From Lactarius indigo (Eukaryota; Basidiomycota; Agaricomycetes; Russulales; Russulaceae), in assembly GCA_025766275.1 (NCBI GenBank), contig JAFKAC010000004.1:1364001-1428000 (forward strand): DNA of 64,000 nucleotides, in the 5' to 3' direction. The notes beneath the pieces were generated by a model. That model was not told where the DNA came from. It did no database searches and worked only from the letters and a program-made list of their open reading frames with translations. The translations under genes were made by a program, and so were the position numbers. Shown here one piece after another: positions 27,601-40,238 of this stretch (its first letter is position 1; every line of letters starts with the position of its first letter).

Positions 27601-30600
27601 ACCAAGGTGCAGGAGTCACACTGCGACCGACAGAGTTCGACGCTGGCCCGTAGATCTATGACAGCATTGCCGAATGTTCGGCGTAACTCTTCGATACTCG
27701 CGTGACTGCCTTGGAATCTCTGTATGTTCGACTCGAGCCAGCTTTCAACATGAGCCACTCGTAGGTCTACGAGATGAGTTAAGTACTGCGCAAGCTCAGA
27801 GTGCCACGTAGAATCGTCGACGTGTTGCCTTCGATTGGCGAGATCCCAAGATTCACGTAGAGTCGCGAGTCGGCGTTCGTGGTCTGCAGCCGGGGTGTCT
27901 GACCTTGCCAGAATGAATCGCGCTTCGGTATCCTCCGCTTCGATTACAGAGTCTGCATCGAAGTTCTAAACTTCTTAGTCTGACGCAATGCCGCTTTGAT
28001 TCTAAGCGTACCTTCAGCGGGACTGGCTCGGGGTCGATCTCTGAAAATCCGGTCTCCAAGGCGCTAGGTAAAATCGCAAGAAGAGAATTTGCACGTTGCA
28101 TAGCCATAGTTTCTTAAACGGAGACATGAGAGGAGGATAGTCTGTTAAAACTCTGTGGACGCACGTGACATGGCTCCCCAATCATTTGCCTATCCGCAAT
28201 CGCGGGTCAGTGACCCGCTGAGACGTGTGTTAGCTTTAATCGAACCTTCAATTTGGCCATCAACGTCTTCAGTGTCAACAAGAATTCTCCTGCAGTGCGA
28301 TGGGACGTCGGCTGCTGGTCGAGAGCCTTTTTAACCTTGCTGAAAAATTTATAGAATTCCTTCGACTCGATCACCGGCCACGGGATGATATTCAACCTTC
28401 CTGCGTGAAGGCGAGTGATGAAATTAGAGTCTTGTTCATCCTCAACTATCCTCTGGAACCTGAGAGAAAATCTAGGCCTACGTCAGTGGAAGGAAGTCCA
28501 TGTGAGCTTTGAATCTTACTCTCTCGTCACTTCCGCCTCGTCTGAATCAATGACGTCCTAGCGAAGTATGGAAGCTAAGAGTACTGAAACCACTTATGAA
28601 TAAATTCACCTACTTTAATGATGACTAGAAGCGTGGACTGGAAGAGTGATGGATTGGATGCCGGATCAAAAATGGAGGTGCTTGACTGGAAAGACTGGAA
28701 GAGGCTAGTGATATCTCTGCCGAGGGTGAAGTTATTTCGGAATAGAACCTACCCGCGGCATACTCTCAGCCGACAACGAGAATCACGGGTCAAGAGGTTT
28801 ACTCACAAGATTCGATATAGCAGTGTTGAAAAGGACAAGAAGGGTATCCTCTTGTGCCGAACGCTCCAAACTGTGTACACCTGTCATCCGCCGTAATTCA
28901 GATAGCGCCGAACAACGGGCGACAGGTGGCATCAAGCCCACCTTCGAAATCCAGCGCAACTATAAGCGCGTCATCTGTAGGAGAAACGGACAACCAGACT
29001 CCCTCTAAAAAAGGTCGATTATCCTCTTTAGTCACTCACACTCCAAAACCAACCTGTTGTACGCATCGCACTCCCCGCAAATGAAGTGTCTACCAGATGG
29101 TTCAAGGTAAAGCTCTTCCCAACGGATTGTTCTCCCATTGAGGATACAACTTTCACTGGCTGGGAGTGCCGCAAAGATGGTCACGGCCATTCCTACAACT
29201 GCTATGCGAAGAACTCACCTTCGTGGCCCAATACGACTGAAAAATCGACTCATACCATCCAATCGACAGGCTATCTACGATTCTGTTGACCTCGGCTCCA
29301 AGCAAAGAGGTTTCTAGCTGTGCCGACAGAACGCCGTCCTTGAGTGGGACAAATCTGTTCTCATGAGTGACCGCGATATGGATTGGAATAAGACAGAGTA
29401 AGTCGGCCAACCATTCGCCAGCTCGGAAACGGGAGACTGGCCATTCCGGACTGGACAGGAACGCGTGTGCGAGTGAAGTGAAGGTCCTTGCGGAGACGGC
29501 GATACCTTTGAGTACATCGCCAGTCTGTTTACGTGACGATTTTGTGAATTTGCGAATCATATCTGAGAAGTAAGACGAAAATGGGTGCTGATCGTCGTCA
29601 GTGATGAACATCAGTGTCCTCCTCTGCCGTTCACTCGAAGACGTTATCGTACGCCGCTTCACTGCTGCTACCACAGGGAAACGTGTCCAGACCTCCGAAT
29701 GGCAGTCGATCAAGCAGTTATGCGCCGTCTCTTTTCCATGGCTCGTAGATGCCTTCGAACGTTGTTCTTGAAACGAGAACTCAGTCGCCTTGCACGTGAT
29801 ATCAAGGACGACAGACCGACAAGTCTGTGTGGTTACGTCGAGACTGATGAGATGAATGTTATTCCGATTCACGATCGATGTAAGAAGCGCCGCGTCGAGG
29901 TTTACAGGAAAATCAGGAAGTGTGATAGGGATCCCGTTAGTGGACGCGAATGTCGCCCAGTGGTAAGCTGTCACAGTGGATACACCTTCTTTTTCTTGAA
30001 CAACGAGCATGCATGATCCATCCGGGGAAGAGTAGATCGCGCGTGGTACCTGTGGTAGCTGTAGAGAGGCAGGTCTGCGATTGCGCGTCAGAAAACCCAC
30101 AGAGAGAATGTGGCTAGTCGCATGTACTTAGGCTGTAGCATCGTCATTGAGAAAATTCTCGCTTGAGCAGTGGAATCTACAAATACTATCTCTTCGCGAC
30201 CGTGAACGAAGCGCGCATGAACAATTGATTCTCCATTGTTGTAGAACGGAAGAAGGTCAATTGCGGATCCCATCCCCCGCAAGGACCCACGCTCATCCTC
30301 GAACGCGAAGATATGGAGCTGCATCTATCGGGTATGTATCAGTATAACAAAGAGGTTGTTATAACAAAAGACGTACCCTGGCGGACGAGGACGAATAGAC
30401 AGCTAACGTGCGCTTCGATTCGTCAAGGGCAAAAAGGCAAGTTTCGCCAATTTTGTCCCGGTGGAAGAGCTTTGAAAATGATTGCATTTGTATTGCGGCA
30501 TTGATACGACTTAAACTCTCTAGATAAATAGTGATATTTCCATGAGGGTCGACGAGGCACACGAGAATTCGACTTCCTTCAAGAAGATGGGCATATCTAA

Positions 30601-33496
30601 GTAGGGAGTGTAAGTGTGGGATAACAACGAAGAGCCGAGACCATACTTTACGACTGTAGATGAGGAGACACGGAACGAATGAGCAAGTCGTTCCTCGAGG
30701 ATAGGTGCCGGTATGTAGGATGGATCGAGTTGCACTTTTTGGCTCTCGTCTGCGCGCAAGCGTAAGAGATGAATACGATATTCTATCTCATCCTCTTGTA
30801 AAGACTCTTTACGGCCACTAATATAGAACGTCTCTGTTTGAGTGAATGAGACACCTCCAGGTTGGCGACAACTATTCAAACAAACCCCGGGAGAAGGATG
30901 GTTTCTTGACTTTGAAGTGGTCGAGATAGATAGTTGTGTGCCTGTGCAACGTTAGGTCGTCAGCCCATTCGAACACCATAAGGGACGTACGATGTGGAGC
31001 GCTGTGTAGATACGTCCTTGACTTGTCGTACGAAGTAGGACCACAGGCTCTGCACTTCTCCAGCCTCCCCGATTTTCACTTTTCGTTCGATTTGCTTTTC
31101 ATGTTCCTGTTTTTGCGCTGAAAGGACCTCCCGACTGATCACGGGCACCGTGGTGTCGACCTGCTTTTTGAGGAAATCGTATGCTGTCTCGATAACATCG
31201 GTAGCGGCGTCATGTAGGTAATGATCGAGAGGAATGGTCTTGAGCCCCAAAATGAACTGAGAGTCAGAGATCGACTTTGCGCGTTTTTTGGCGCTTTCCC
31301 ACAACCCTTCCTCTCCACTTGAAGGCCTAAAGAGGCCAGGTATCCGAGAAACGATGCCTTTGTCGTCCTTTCTAAATTTTTCAAGAATTTCCAAGATGCC
31401 CTTCTCGTTCTGATGGCTAAGGACGGCATCCGCTACGGACTGGCGGGTCGGGTCCGGACTTGGACCTTTCGCATCTTGCGAGGCCGAATTCAGAAGCTGA
31501 AGGAACGTCATACGCTTCTTCTTGAACTGAAATTCAGAGGCCTTCAAACATTTCTCGAAGTCGGCTCCACGTATCTTACCCAACAACTTCTGCTCCAGTC
31601 GTGGAAAAACGAGAAAAAGGTTGCGAAGGTAGTCTACAGCTTATGCAGTAAACCATCATTGGAAGACAGGAAAGAGGATAGACAATCTCACTTTCCTCGT
31701 TGTCAGAGTCACCTACGGGGTCCGCCGGGTTTGTAGAACTCGATTCAGGCAAAAACCTCTCACGCCGAAGTGACCTATATCATTGGTCATAATTGGACAG
31801 CGCTCCAAGGGGTAGTCAATGCTCACGGAAACGTCTTCAATAACTCGCTGACCACAGCTCTCTGTACTTTGACCTGTATGCCCTCAAAGTCTTGTTCGAT
31901 TCTCGCATGCGTCTCCTCTTTCTGCTTGGAAATGATCTGCTGGAATCGACGTTCAGCCTCGTTCTTGTTTCTCTCCCAAGCCTCGTACTCCTTCGGGAAT
32001 CGAGTCCTGAGGCTCAACGTCGTGACCAAAGACTTCAGTGACGCGCTGTCGAATTTCCTAGGAAGACATAACCCAACTTCTTCTCCCCTGACAAGGCCAT
32101 TACTAAGAGGTAGACCCGAAAGGCAAGAAAACTGACAAACGAAGTCGGATCTGGTCAGCGGTCTGATCGTCGTGAGAAAATGGCTCCTCGATCGTCCTTG
32201 CTGGCACGAGTGTGGTCGTCATGAAACCTTGCACCTTCTCCCCATGAAGAAGAGTTGGGTAGAAGACCTTTGAGTCGGTGTCTACCCCTGGTGGCGGAGC
32301 TCGATTAACAATAAGAGGAGAAGACATCTTGTGGAAAACAATAATCGGTGTTACCGCTTTAGGCGAATGGCATCGTCTTATGGTTGACGTACCGTGAATC
32401 CTGCTCGGACAACGACGTTCTCTCCTTGATCCTTTGTTTTTGCCACCTTGAAACGATAGAATCGGTTTGAATCTTCTTTCTCTGAGCTGGTCGACGTCCC
32501 ATCACTGTTGTCTTCGTCACTCTCCGTATCTGCTCCGTCATCGTCTTTACGCCACACAATTGCCTTTGTATTTTCACTCGAAAGCAAACAAATTAGTTGA
32601 TCGCATAGTTTGCTAAGATATCTAGATATATCCAAACGATTAGGAACGAGAGACAGTGAAGAAGTTGATTGTACCGCATGAATGTCACTCTGTTACGCTG
32701 GACGGACGAAGCCGCACGGTCATCCCAAGTGGTATCTTCTGGCCAGTAGACGACATAGGCCTGCTCTTCGGAGGTAGACAGGAATGAGCGCACAATATAT
32801 AGTCCCGATCTCAGAACTGGCTCAGAACTCCTAGCCGCCTGTTCATTCTGTGGAACGAGCAATTCGTGCGCGCTGTTCTCGGGTGTAAGGCTATCGAGAT
32901 ATGAAAAAGAAGTGAAATGTACGTGTTGTCGCCAATGGCCTTTATTTCACGGAGAAACCTCACGATCTCCTCTTTTGAACCATATATCCCGAATGGCTTG
33001 AGTACGACATTGTCTAGTGTTTTAAAATTGACTTTTGTAATGGAAGAATAAGCACCCGGTGAGAGCGCATTGATGAACCCTTGGAGAGATTGCTGAGCGA
33101 TGACAATCTTGTCGACTACAATGTTATGAGCGTAGGTAGGTACACTTGATATAAGAAACGGAATCACCGAGGCCGCTGCTGCCTTTTTCTGTGATTAGAT
33201 CGAGAAGCCGATACATCCCTTCTACTGGGAGAGACAAGTCCTTGCCAAGGTGAGCTGATTCCGTGGACTGCCCTTCGTTGAGACTGTCGGGCCCAGGGGT
33301 CTCAGACTGAGACTCCTGCTGAGGCTGGAGGAACCCTGCTGTCACAAAGGGAACAAGTAAATCTCCTATACAAGCACTGCAGTCTAGATAGTCTTACCAT
33401 CTACCGGATCTGAAGGCAGTGAGTCAGGCACTGCGCTCCAGCGACGCCATCGCCAGTGATAGCCCTCTTACCGTGTGTGTTGTGCGTGCCAGACAT
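24601..33496 (-). CDS. Giant GTPase - Cys-rich - vWFA protein, copy A (multi-exon)
   Basis: Spliced minus-strand gene; ATG at 33,494-33,496 (MSGTHNTH, split by GTAAGA), stop TAA at 24,601-24,603 (ending LLSSS). Main blocks 5' to 3': N-terminal helical exons (LLDLITEKGSSGL, VDKIVIAQQSLQGFINALSPGAYSSI; 32,900-33,345); RSGLYIVRSFLSTSEEQAYVVYWPEDTTWDD (32,680-32,860); acidic linker (32,390-32,620); coiled coil (31,823-32,080); helical segment (30,980-31,620); a region resembling a beta-propeller (29,170-30,870, RAIYSSPDGSCMLVVQEKEG); GTPase with GEQSVGKS at 29,112-29,135, DFEG near 28,945 and IIKD; linker with IIPWPVIESKEFYKFF (28,207-28,440); Cys/His-rich repeats (26,650-27,760, CGEPCEHSGKRGCTEKC); vWFA (24,601-25,510) with MIDAS DTSKS split by an intron and SDGQ. 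The DxEG style resembles GB1/RHD3 GTPases. Cellular role unknown. Confidence 0.75.
25441..25489 (-). other. Intron splitting the vWFA MIDAS motif (copy A)
   Basis: GTATGT...AG, 49 bp. The exons join ATT GAC AC with G TCC AAA TCC ATG, giving I-D-T-S-K-S-M, a complete DxSxS motif. The same intron is found in copy B (42,010 to about 42,058) and copy C (54,309-54,357), which supports all three gene models. Confidence 0.8.
29112..29135 (-). other. P-loop (G1) of copy A GTPase
   Basis: Codes GEQSVGKS (GxxxxGKS) followed by FTLNHLVDTSFAGSAMRTT, then a short intron and EGVWLSVSPTDDALIVALDFEG, where DFEG matches the DxEG G3 motif of GB1/RHD3-type GTPases. Confidence 0.85.
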
Positions 33497-35804
33497 GATA
33501 GATCCAGATTCTGTGTTCTGTGTTTCCTGACGAGGGCCTTTGTGGATACTACAGTTCAACGCAGTAAAGAGAACAGTGTTGTTGTCGAAAGAATAGCGCC
33601 GGAGGGTGTTGTCAATAGTACTATGGGACGCGCGTCAACTATATCGCCGACCAACTTGTCTTAAAGAACCGAGGAGCGCCGGGCAGTGACATCATTCTCA
33701 CACTCTGGGCTCATGATGGGAATGATGCATCTGCTCCGCAGCATTTCTTCACACCTTTTCTTGTCACAAGCAGGCAAGAGGGTGACACCTTCAGGGAACA
33801 ATAATGTTCCAGGAAGTCTCATTATCAGTCCCCCAATTTTTGTGACGTTATTCTTCTGATGGATATACCGTAGGAAGGGAACGTATGGGTACTGTAAGCA
33901 AGACTGTAAGTACTACATCCTTGCCGGGCTCACAAAGACGGATAGTTGACTGTTAATAGTATTCAAGTACTGAGGTTGTTATGTATACCTTATACGCGTA
34001 CGAAAATGAACATTCTCATTCATGCTTTTACCTTCGCTCGTCTGCGTCTGTCTGCTCCCGTGTTTCCTATCATCATCTCTCTTACTCCATCGGCGCTTCC
34101 CCTGAGGTCGAAGTCCATTACTCGCTACAGTACCTGGGAAGAGGCGCCGCGCCGCGTTTGGAGGAATGGGTGCCAAGAAGTGGCGTGCACCAACGAGGAC
34201 GATGTCGTTTGCTAGTACGTAGTACGTATTACGTACTGTAGTAGACATTGAGAGTTTCATTGACCCGAGGCTGCCTCGGTCAACTACTGTAGCAACGGAT
34301 TAGAGCCGGCAGTGGTCCTTTCAATACGGCCTGGGTACCACACCCTGATCTATTGAATACTTAAATTATGCACGTTACCTAAACTACTCAGTTCGATAGA
34401 CTCAAACGCTAAGTAACAGGCCAGTTATTTGAGAGAGAGCGTTTACCCTATCTTCACCGTGGTGGGTTGGTAGACGGGTGAACGCTGAATTAGTAGAATT
34501 TGAAAGTCCCGATCCTCCCGGTGTTAAAGGGGTGGACCCCGCAAGCAGACACTCTAGAAGAAACAGAAAAGAGGGTACCTCGTGGTTCTCGCGAGTCGCG
34601 AAAAAGGAATAGTGGTAGACAGACTCAGCAAAGCCCAGAAGTCATGGGGCCCGAACATAGTATCTGCGCAGTCGCAGTCTCCCGCAGTGAAATTCCATTT
34701 CCATATCAAACGGTGCAGTATCCCATCACTAGCCGCGTATCAATATTGCTCGTATTACTCGTGACTGACCTCACAACTTAAACAATATGGCACATTTAAC
34801 TGCAAATATTTATCTGGAAAAGCGCTCGTAGGGGTCGTCCGGTTGAAGGAGGTCCTCACTCAACATCTTAATCTGGAAGAAATTTGGAGGAAACCAAGAA
34901 GGGGCATCGGGTTGCGCTCACAGGTCATGTGTGAATCTTCGTCACCACCGCAGTGTCAAGCTGAGCGTAATTACCCTTTGTGGATTCATCTAAGCTCAAG
35001 CTTCTGTGCCTCGTGCAGGCCTCACGAATCAAAATGACAAATAAGAATTCAGGGTTCTCACGATTCAGAAGTCGCGTGTTGGTCGCGTAATCAGCGGAGA
35101 GATATCTGACAATTCTCTGGGATTGTAGGCACCTGGCGCCCGAGACAAAATATCTGATCAAGGGAACGAACGACCTACACGCACCATCTTTCTGTGTCCT
35201 GGGACCGTAACAATGCAGGGGGCTGGCACAACAACCAGCCCTTCAGAACTGTAGTCTGAAAATGTGTGAGCTCAGTTCAAATATACATGCCTCGTGATAG
35301 TTACTAAGGTGGTGTCTGACGGTGGATGTATTGTTGTCCCTGACCTGCGTTGCGCTTGACGCATCGCAATTAGATCGACCCACCATCTTCATACGTCTTT
35401 ACGCCAACTAGTAGTAATGTGAGCTCGGACTCGGGGCACGGATTGAACTCTCACTCCTGAATGTCGATGCCTCTGAGTTGCAGAGACGGTCCACGACGGG
35501 CGTGTGGCCCACTGGCCCACTTTGGATCATTGACGACGCAGTTCCCGGGACTGAGCTGTGCGCATGAGGACAAGTCGCAGAGGCGCTGAGTATGGTGGGG
35601 CGATCAACAGATTAAACACACACTTACCGTACTGTAAACGCGATATCAGCCGTCGAAGAGAGTGTAGTACTCTACACCAATAAAATCAAAATCGAAGATG
35701 AAGTACTAAACCACGTTCAGGGCACGCTTCGTTGATACATTTCTTTGGGGGAAGGAAGGCTCACCCTTGTGCCATAGATGCCGAGACTCGGGAGTGGTGC
35801 GTAA
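33497..35804. other. Upstream region of copy A, duplicated at 62.5-64.0 kb
   Basis: No gene is recognised. About 33,680-33,860 matches about 62,665-62,840 upstream of copy C (CTGGGCTCATGATGGGAATGA, GAGGGTGACACC, CAGTCCCCCAATTTT). About 34,600-35,270 matches about 63,260-63,970 (GAATAGTGGTAG, ATCTGCGCAGTCGC, AAGCTGAG). The short open frames here overlap on both strands and are not conserved as protein. Confidence 0.65.
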
Positions 35805-37907
35805 ACCGAGGTCGTTCTGAGGATGTCTAACTTGGGCGACTTCGAGAAGTACGACGAATTCCCACTGGCCTCTCAAAAGGCTACGTCACCATGCTTTGAG
35901 TGCCGATCGACTCGGCTTTGCTACCTCACGGTTTTGTGCTCCGATAGTCCAGAGAACTAGTGGGGCGATTAGGGTCGCACGATCTCGCGTCGTGTAGATG
36001 TGGGGCCGTGGGAAACGAATATGGGATGGTTGGACGCCAAAAAAGTCAAGCGAGTCGCAAATACCCTAATCAATCGGGAACCAGTTCCGCAGCGCGTGAA
36101 TGTGCACCAATGCGTCCTTTAAGGATAGTGTTGATTTGCCTTTGGTTCTGACTAGGTCAGTCTAAATAAAGAGAATCAAACGTAGGAATCAACAACAGAA
36201 AAAGCCGCATATAATTGAAGGTTAGGCGGCTGGCCTCTTGCAAGTACTATCCGTTGCTGGACTTTGCCTCAGGATGGCAGCGACCAAGGCACCCCGAGGG
36301 ATCAGCTAGTACGTTGTTGTGGGATGCCCCGCGATGTGTCGACGACAGGTTTGGCGGGAAAGGCCCTCACAAGAAACGGTAGCTAGTATGAGTGGCGCGG
36401 CCGCTGACTGGCTACTCGGAAAGACCTGGCGAGAGTGATTGAACGTACGTGTCGTAGTGCGAACACAAATGCCCCATCCCGCCGCAGTGTCCGGCTCAAC
36501 CAAGCGAAGGTACACACCAGCCATGCATTGTGCTTGATGCCATCGTGCGGGTTGGTGCCCAAAAGGCAAAAGCGCCAAATGCTTAAGTGTGATTCAGAAT
36601 GTGCGGTATAGCGGCGAATGTATGACGGCGAAGACTAAAGGTTGTACGAATCAGGCTAGGCTGACTGGTCGGAAGGGATACCAAGGCAGACATCTTTCCG
36701 GGAATGGAATACGTGATATCTCATTGAGGTAGAACCAACGTACTGTGGTTGGAAAATATAGTGACTGTCACTGAGTCAAGAAATGGGAGGCTGCGTTGTA
36801 ATCATAGGTGGACCTTGCTCGGACATGCGGAAGAAATAGAAAAGATTCTAGATGAGAAGGTGAGGGCGAAGAGGGATGACAGAACAGGGGAGAGCAGTCG
36901 GGACGTCCACGCATGGCAACAGAACGGAATGGGTGTGGCACGTTGTCGAAAGAGGGTTATCATGATCTAATGTAATCCAATATTTCCATGCAAGTCGAAA
37001 TATATGACATGTCTTATCGAGACTTGTAATATCTTGTGACAAATAATCTTTATAACTACCTTAAAAATTCATTATAAATCAATAGTCATTTCAATTTAAT
37101 AGATTATAAACTAGGCGTCGACCTTGCCGACTGTAACCTTGCTCGATGTTCTCAGTGTATGCACGTTGACCATTGGTTGCGGTCTGATCTTGTCTTGAAT
37201 TCCCCCCGAACGTGTTTCCGCCAAGTGTTGTCTATATGTGGACGATGAACGCTATTGGCGGTGTACCGTAAGCAAAAAAACGAGAAGCCAAAAGGAAATG
37301 TGAACGCATGTATGACACTATATTTCAAAGAAACGTGTACGGAGTAATTGGGAGCGTCTTGAGCGTCTTTATCAAGGCGTCGACTACAACAAGTTTCCAA
37401 ATGTCAAAGTGATCCGAAGGGCCATGAAGACTGTATAACCCAAGGTATAATCATTCTCTATGGGAAAAAAAACTCTTGGAAAAAACTTTGGCAAGGTCTC
37501 GTGTATCTATCGCTGTTTGAGGGCCTCAACGCATCCTATCTCTTCACTCTAAGGCCCACGGCCTAAGGTCTTGAAACACTGATGTCTTGACTCTCTGCCA
37601 TGTGCCCACGTAATAAGGGTCTTTGACTTTATATCTTTACGAGTCAGGACTCCGTGAACATCGGATACACATACTAACAGTGTGTTGCCATGCACTCTAC
37701 TACCCACAGCATTCGGGCATCGATCGCCGATTTTTGTTACTTCTTCGAACCATGGTATCCTGGCACGTTACTGCCATGTGGCACACCGCGGCCTTCTCAC
37801 GACGTTTTGAAGCAGACCACCGTAAAATAAATCTGTTGTCCCCATGTTTATCACTCTTATACGGCAGGTGTATTAGCCAGCAGTCGGCCGCGCTGAGCAC
37901 CATCACC
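35805..37907. other. Start of next duplication unit, then unique DNA before the S53 gene
   Basis: About 35,805-36,310 is the diverged copy of 23,985-24,230, marking the next tandem unit. 36,310-37,600 shows no convincing gene; a weak frame at 36,749-36,970 is not recognised. 36,960-37,110 is AT-rich. 37,600-37,907 would hold the S53 promoter; an upstream in-frame ATG at 37,623 is judged untranslated because a clean signal peptide starts at 37,908. Confidence 0.55.
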
Positions 37908-40238
37908 ATGCGCGTATCCGCACTTTTCGGCTCCCTCGTTGTGCTCGCCTTCGCCAGTGTCGCCTCCAGTGCTCCACGCGCTCTCACACTCAGACAGAGA
38001 ATTGCGCCCCCACGCAACTGGGTCGATCTAGGTCGCGCTCCATCCACCCACGTCATCCCGCTGCGCGTTGCCCTTCCCCAGTCGCGCTTCTCCGAGCTCG
38101 AGCAGCACCTTGCTGAGATCAGCAATCCATTTCATGAGCATTATGGAGAGCACCTTTCAAAAGAGGACGTCGAGGCGCTTGTGGCGCCGCATGCGAGCAG
38201 CGCCGGCGCCGTCTACGAGTGGCTAGAAAGTCATGGGATACAGAAGGAGGCGTGTCACTGGTCGCCTGCAGGTGATTGGGTCACGGTGCGCCTGCCTGTT
38301 GCGCTGGTGGAGAAGATGCTCGGAACGGTTGGTCTTGGTTACTACGCCCTGTTCGCGTCGAAGTACAACTCACCTCCCGCTCTAGGAGTTCCGTGTGTGG
38401 AAGCATACCCAGGACGGCGATGTTCTCGTACGCACGACAGAGTACAGCCTTCCTGCATACCTCGACAAGCACATTGAGCTCGTCCAGCCGACGACGGCAT
38501 TCAATCGTGCCAAGAAGCAGCGTATCAAGTTCCGCTTCTCTCCTGCTCCAGATGTGGCATCTTGTTCTCTCTCCTCGGGCAACAAGATCTCCGTACCCGG
38601 GTCAGGAGTGACCGTCGACGCGAGCTGCAACACAACGATTACGGTTTCGTGTCTCAAACAGCTATACAACGCGGTCGATTACGTCCCTAAGGCGACAGAC
38701 AAGAACGCGATCGCCCTCACGGGCTATTTGGAGGAGTTTGCCAACTTTGCTGATCTGCAGAAGTTCTACGCGGATCAAGTTCCAGCAGCAGTCGGTTCAT
38801 CCTTTGATGTCGTGCTCATCAACGGTATGTTACACTTAGTTACCTCTGCGTCCCCTCTCTTGGAAATCGGCTAATTGGTCCGAAGGTGGCCTGAATAATC
38901 AGACCTTGAAAGAGGCTGGACAAGAAGCCGATTTAGATGTGCAGTTTGGTCTTGGTATCTCGTTCCCAACTCCTGGAACATTCTATTCGACAGGTGGAAG
39001 CCCGTCATTCATTCCAGATGTGAACACCCCAACAGACGAGAACGAACCTTATTTGGACGTAAGCGGTTATACCCGAAACCGATTCCTGATACTAGTTGAT
39101 GGTTATATGTCAGTGGCTTGACTTCATTCTGGCGCAGGAAAAGGTCCCACAAGTTATTTCTACGAGTTACGGTGATGACGAGCAAACTGGTATGGATATG
39201 CTCCGTCATCCGCCCATCTTGTCGACTCACTTCTGTGACATATAGTCCCAGTGGACTACGCACGCCGTGTGTGCGGAGAGTTTGCTCAACTTGGTTCTCC
39301 ACTTCTCTACCCTCCACCACGTGATATCCTGAAGATAATTGATAGGAGCACGTGGTGTCTCACTGTTGTTTGCTTCGGGTGACGAGGGCGTTGGGGGTAA
39401 GACCTGCTTAACGAATGACGGCAAGAACCAGACCAAATTTATCACCATCTTCCCTGCGTCTTGTCCCTTGTAAGCTCGCATCCCTTTTTCTGTTCCTCCT
39501 ACGTTCGTAATTAATTCTCTGCTGGTACACAGCGTGACCGCCGTCGGTGGCACGACTCACATTCCAGAAGTCGCCGTTGACTATTCAGGAGGCGGCTTCA
39601 GTAACTATGTGTGCCTTGTTTTGTCCCTCACGTCCTCGCCCATCTGACAGATGCACAGTTCCTACGACCGACCTGGCAGCAGGCAGCAGTAGGCAAGTTC
39701 TTGGCATCTCTACCGAAAGGGACCTACGCGGGTCTCTTCAATCCCTTTGGACGCGTATGGGCCCTCCATTTCCCTGATTGAGTTTTGAACTTAATGCGTG
39801 AATGCCTTATTAACAGGCGATCCCGGATGTCTCAGCGCAGGCAAATTCCTTCCGGATCTTTTTTGGGGGGCGCGCGGGACTCGCTAACGGTACCTCAACA
39901 TCGGCACCATCGTTTGCTGCTTTCGTCGCCCTGCTGAACGATGCACGGATCGCCGCGGGAAAGCCCTCGCTCGGCTTCCTTAATCCGCTCATATATGCGT
40001 TGAATGGAGTAGGATTTAATGACATCAAGGCTGGGAACGCACCAGGATGCGGTACACCGGGGTTCAACGTGAGTGCATCCTCGCTCATCCGCGCCTGGCA
40101 TACGTATAGCCCTGAACGCGTGGTCAGGCGACAGCTGGGTGGGACCCCGTGACGGGATTCGGAACACCCGATTTCGGGAAACTGAAAGAGATTGTGTTGA
40201 AATGTGGAGGAAAGGATTTCGCGACCACCACGTACTGA
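37908..40238 (+). CDS. Secreted sedolisin / tripeptidyl-peptidase (S53), 10 exons
   Basis: Serine-carboxyl protease made as a secreted proenzyme. Exons: 37,908-38,327; 38,386-38,824; 38,886-39,058; 39,114-39,189; 39,246-39,293; 39,346-39,469; 39,533-39,600; 39,651-39,754; 39,817-40,068; 40,128-40,238. They total 1,815 nt = 604 codons plus stop, in frame throughout. Residues 1-22 are a signal peptide ([21 protein letters not shown]). A pro-kumamolisin domain follows ([18 protein letters not shown]). The catalytic domain has Glu300 and Asp304 (QEADLD), Asp398 (FASGDEG) and Ser511 ([10 protein letters not shown]), the S53 Glu-Asp-Ser set with the oxyanion Asp. [11 protein letters not shown] near the end is the usual S53 C-terminal motif. 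Introns are 50-63 bp; one donor is GTAACT. S53 enzymes act at acidic pH outside the cell on proteins and peptides. The gene appears intact and lies inside the GTPase array on the opposite strand. Confidence 0.93.

Noticed and set aside
29585..30016. Plus-strand frame inside copy A (and its equivalents at 46.3 and 58.6 kb)
   Set aside because: Recurs only because the underlying minus-strand exon is duplicated; it reads antisense of the propeller-like exon.
35400..35500. tRNA-like stretch on the minus strand with GTTCAATCC resembling a B box
   Set aside because: The T arm and acceptor arms do not pair and no A box is in place; not a tRNA, at most chance.
37623..37907. Upstream in-frame ATG extending the S53 protease by 95 codons
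   Set aside because: The extension would bury the signal peptide that begins at 37,908, and its composition is not coding-like.
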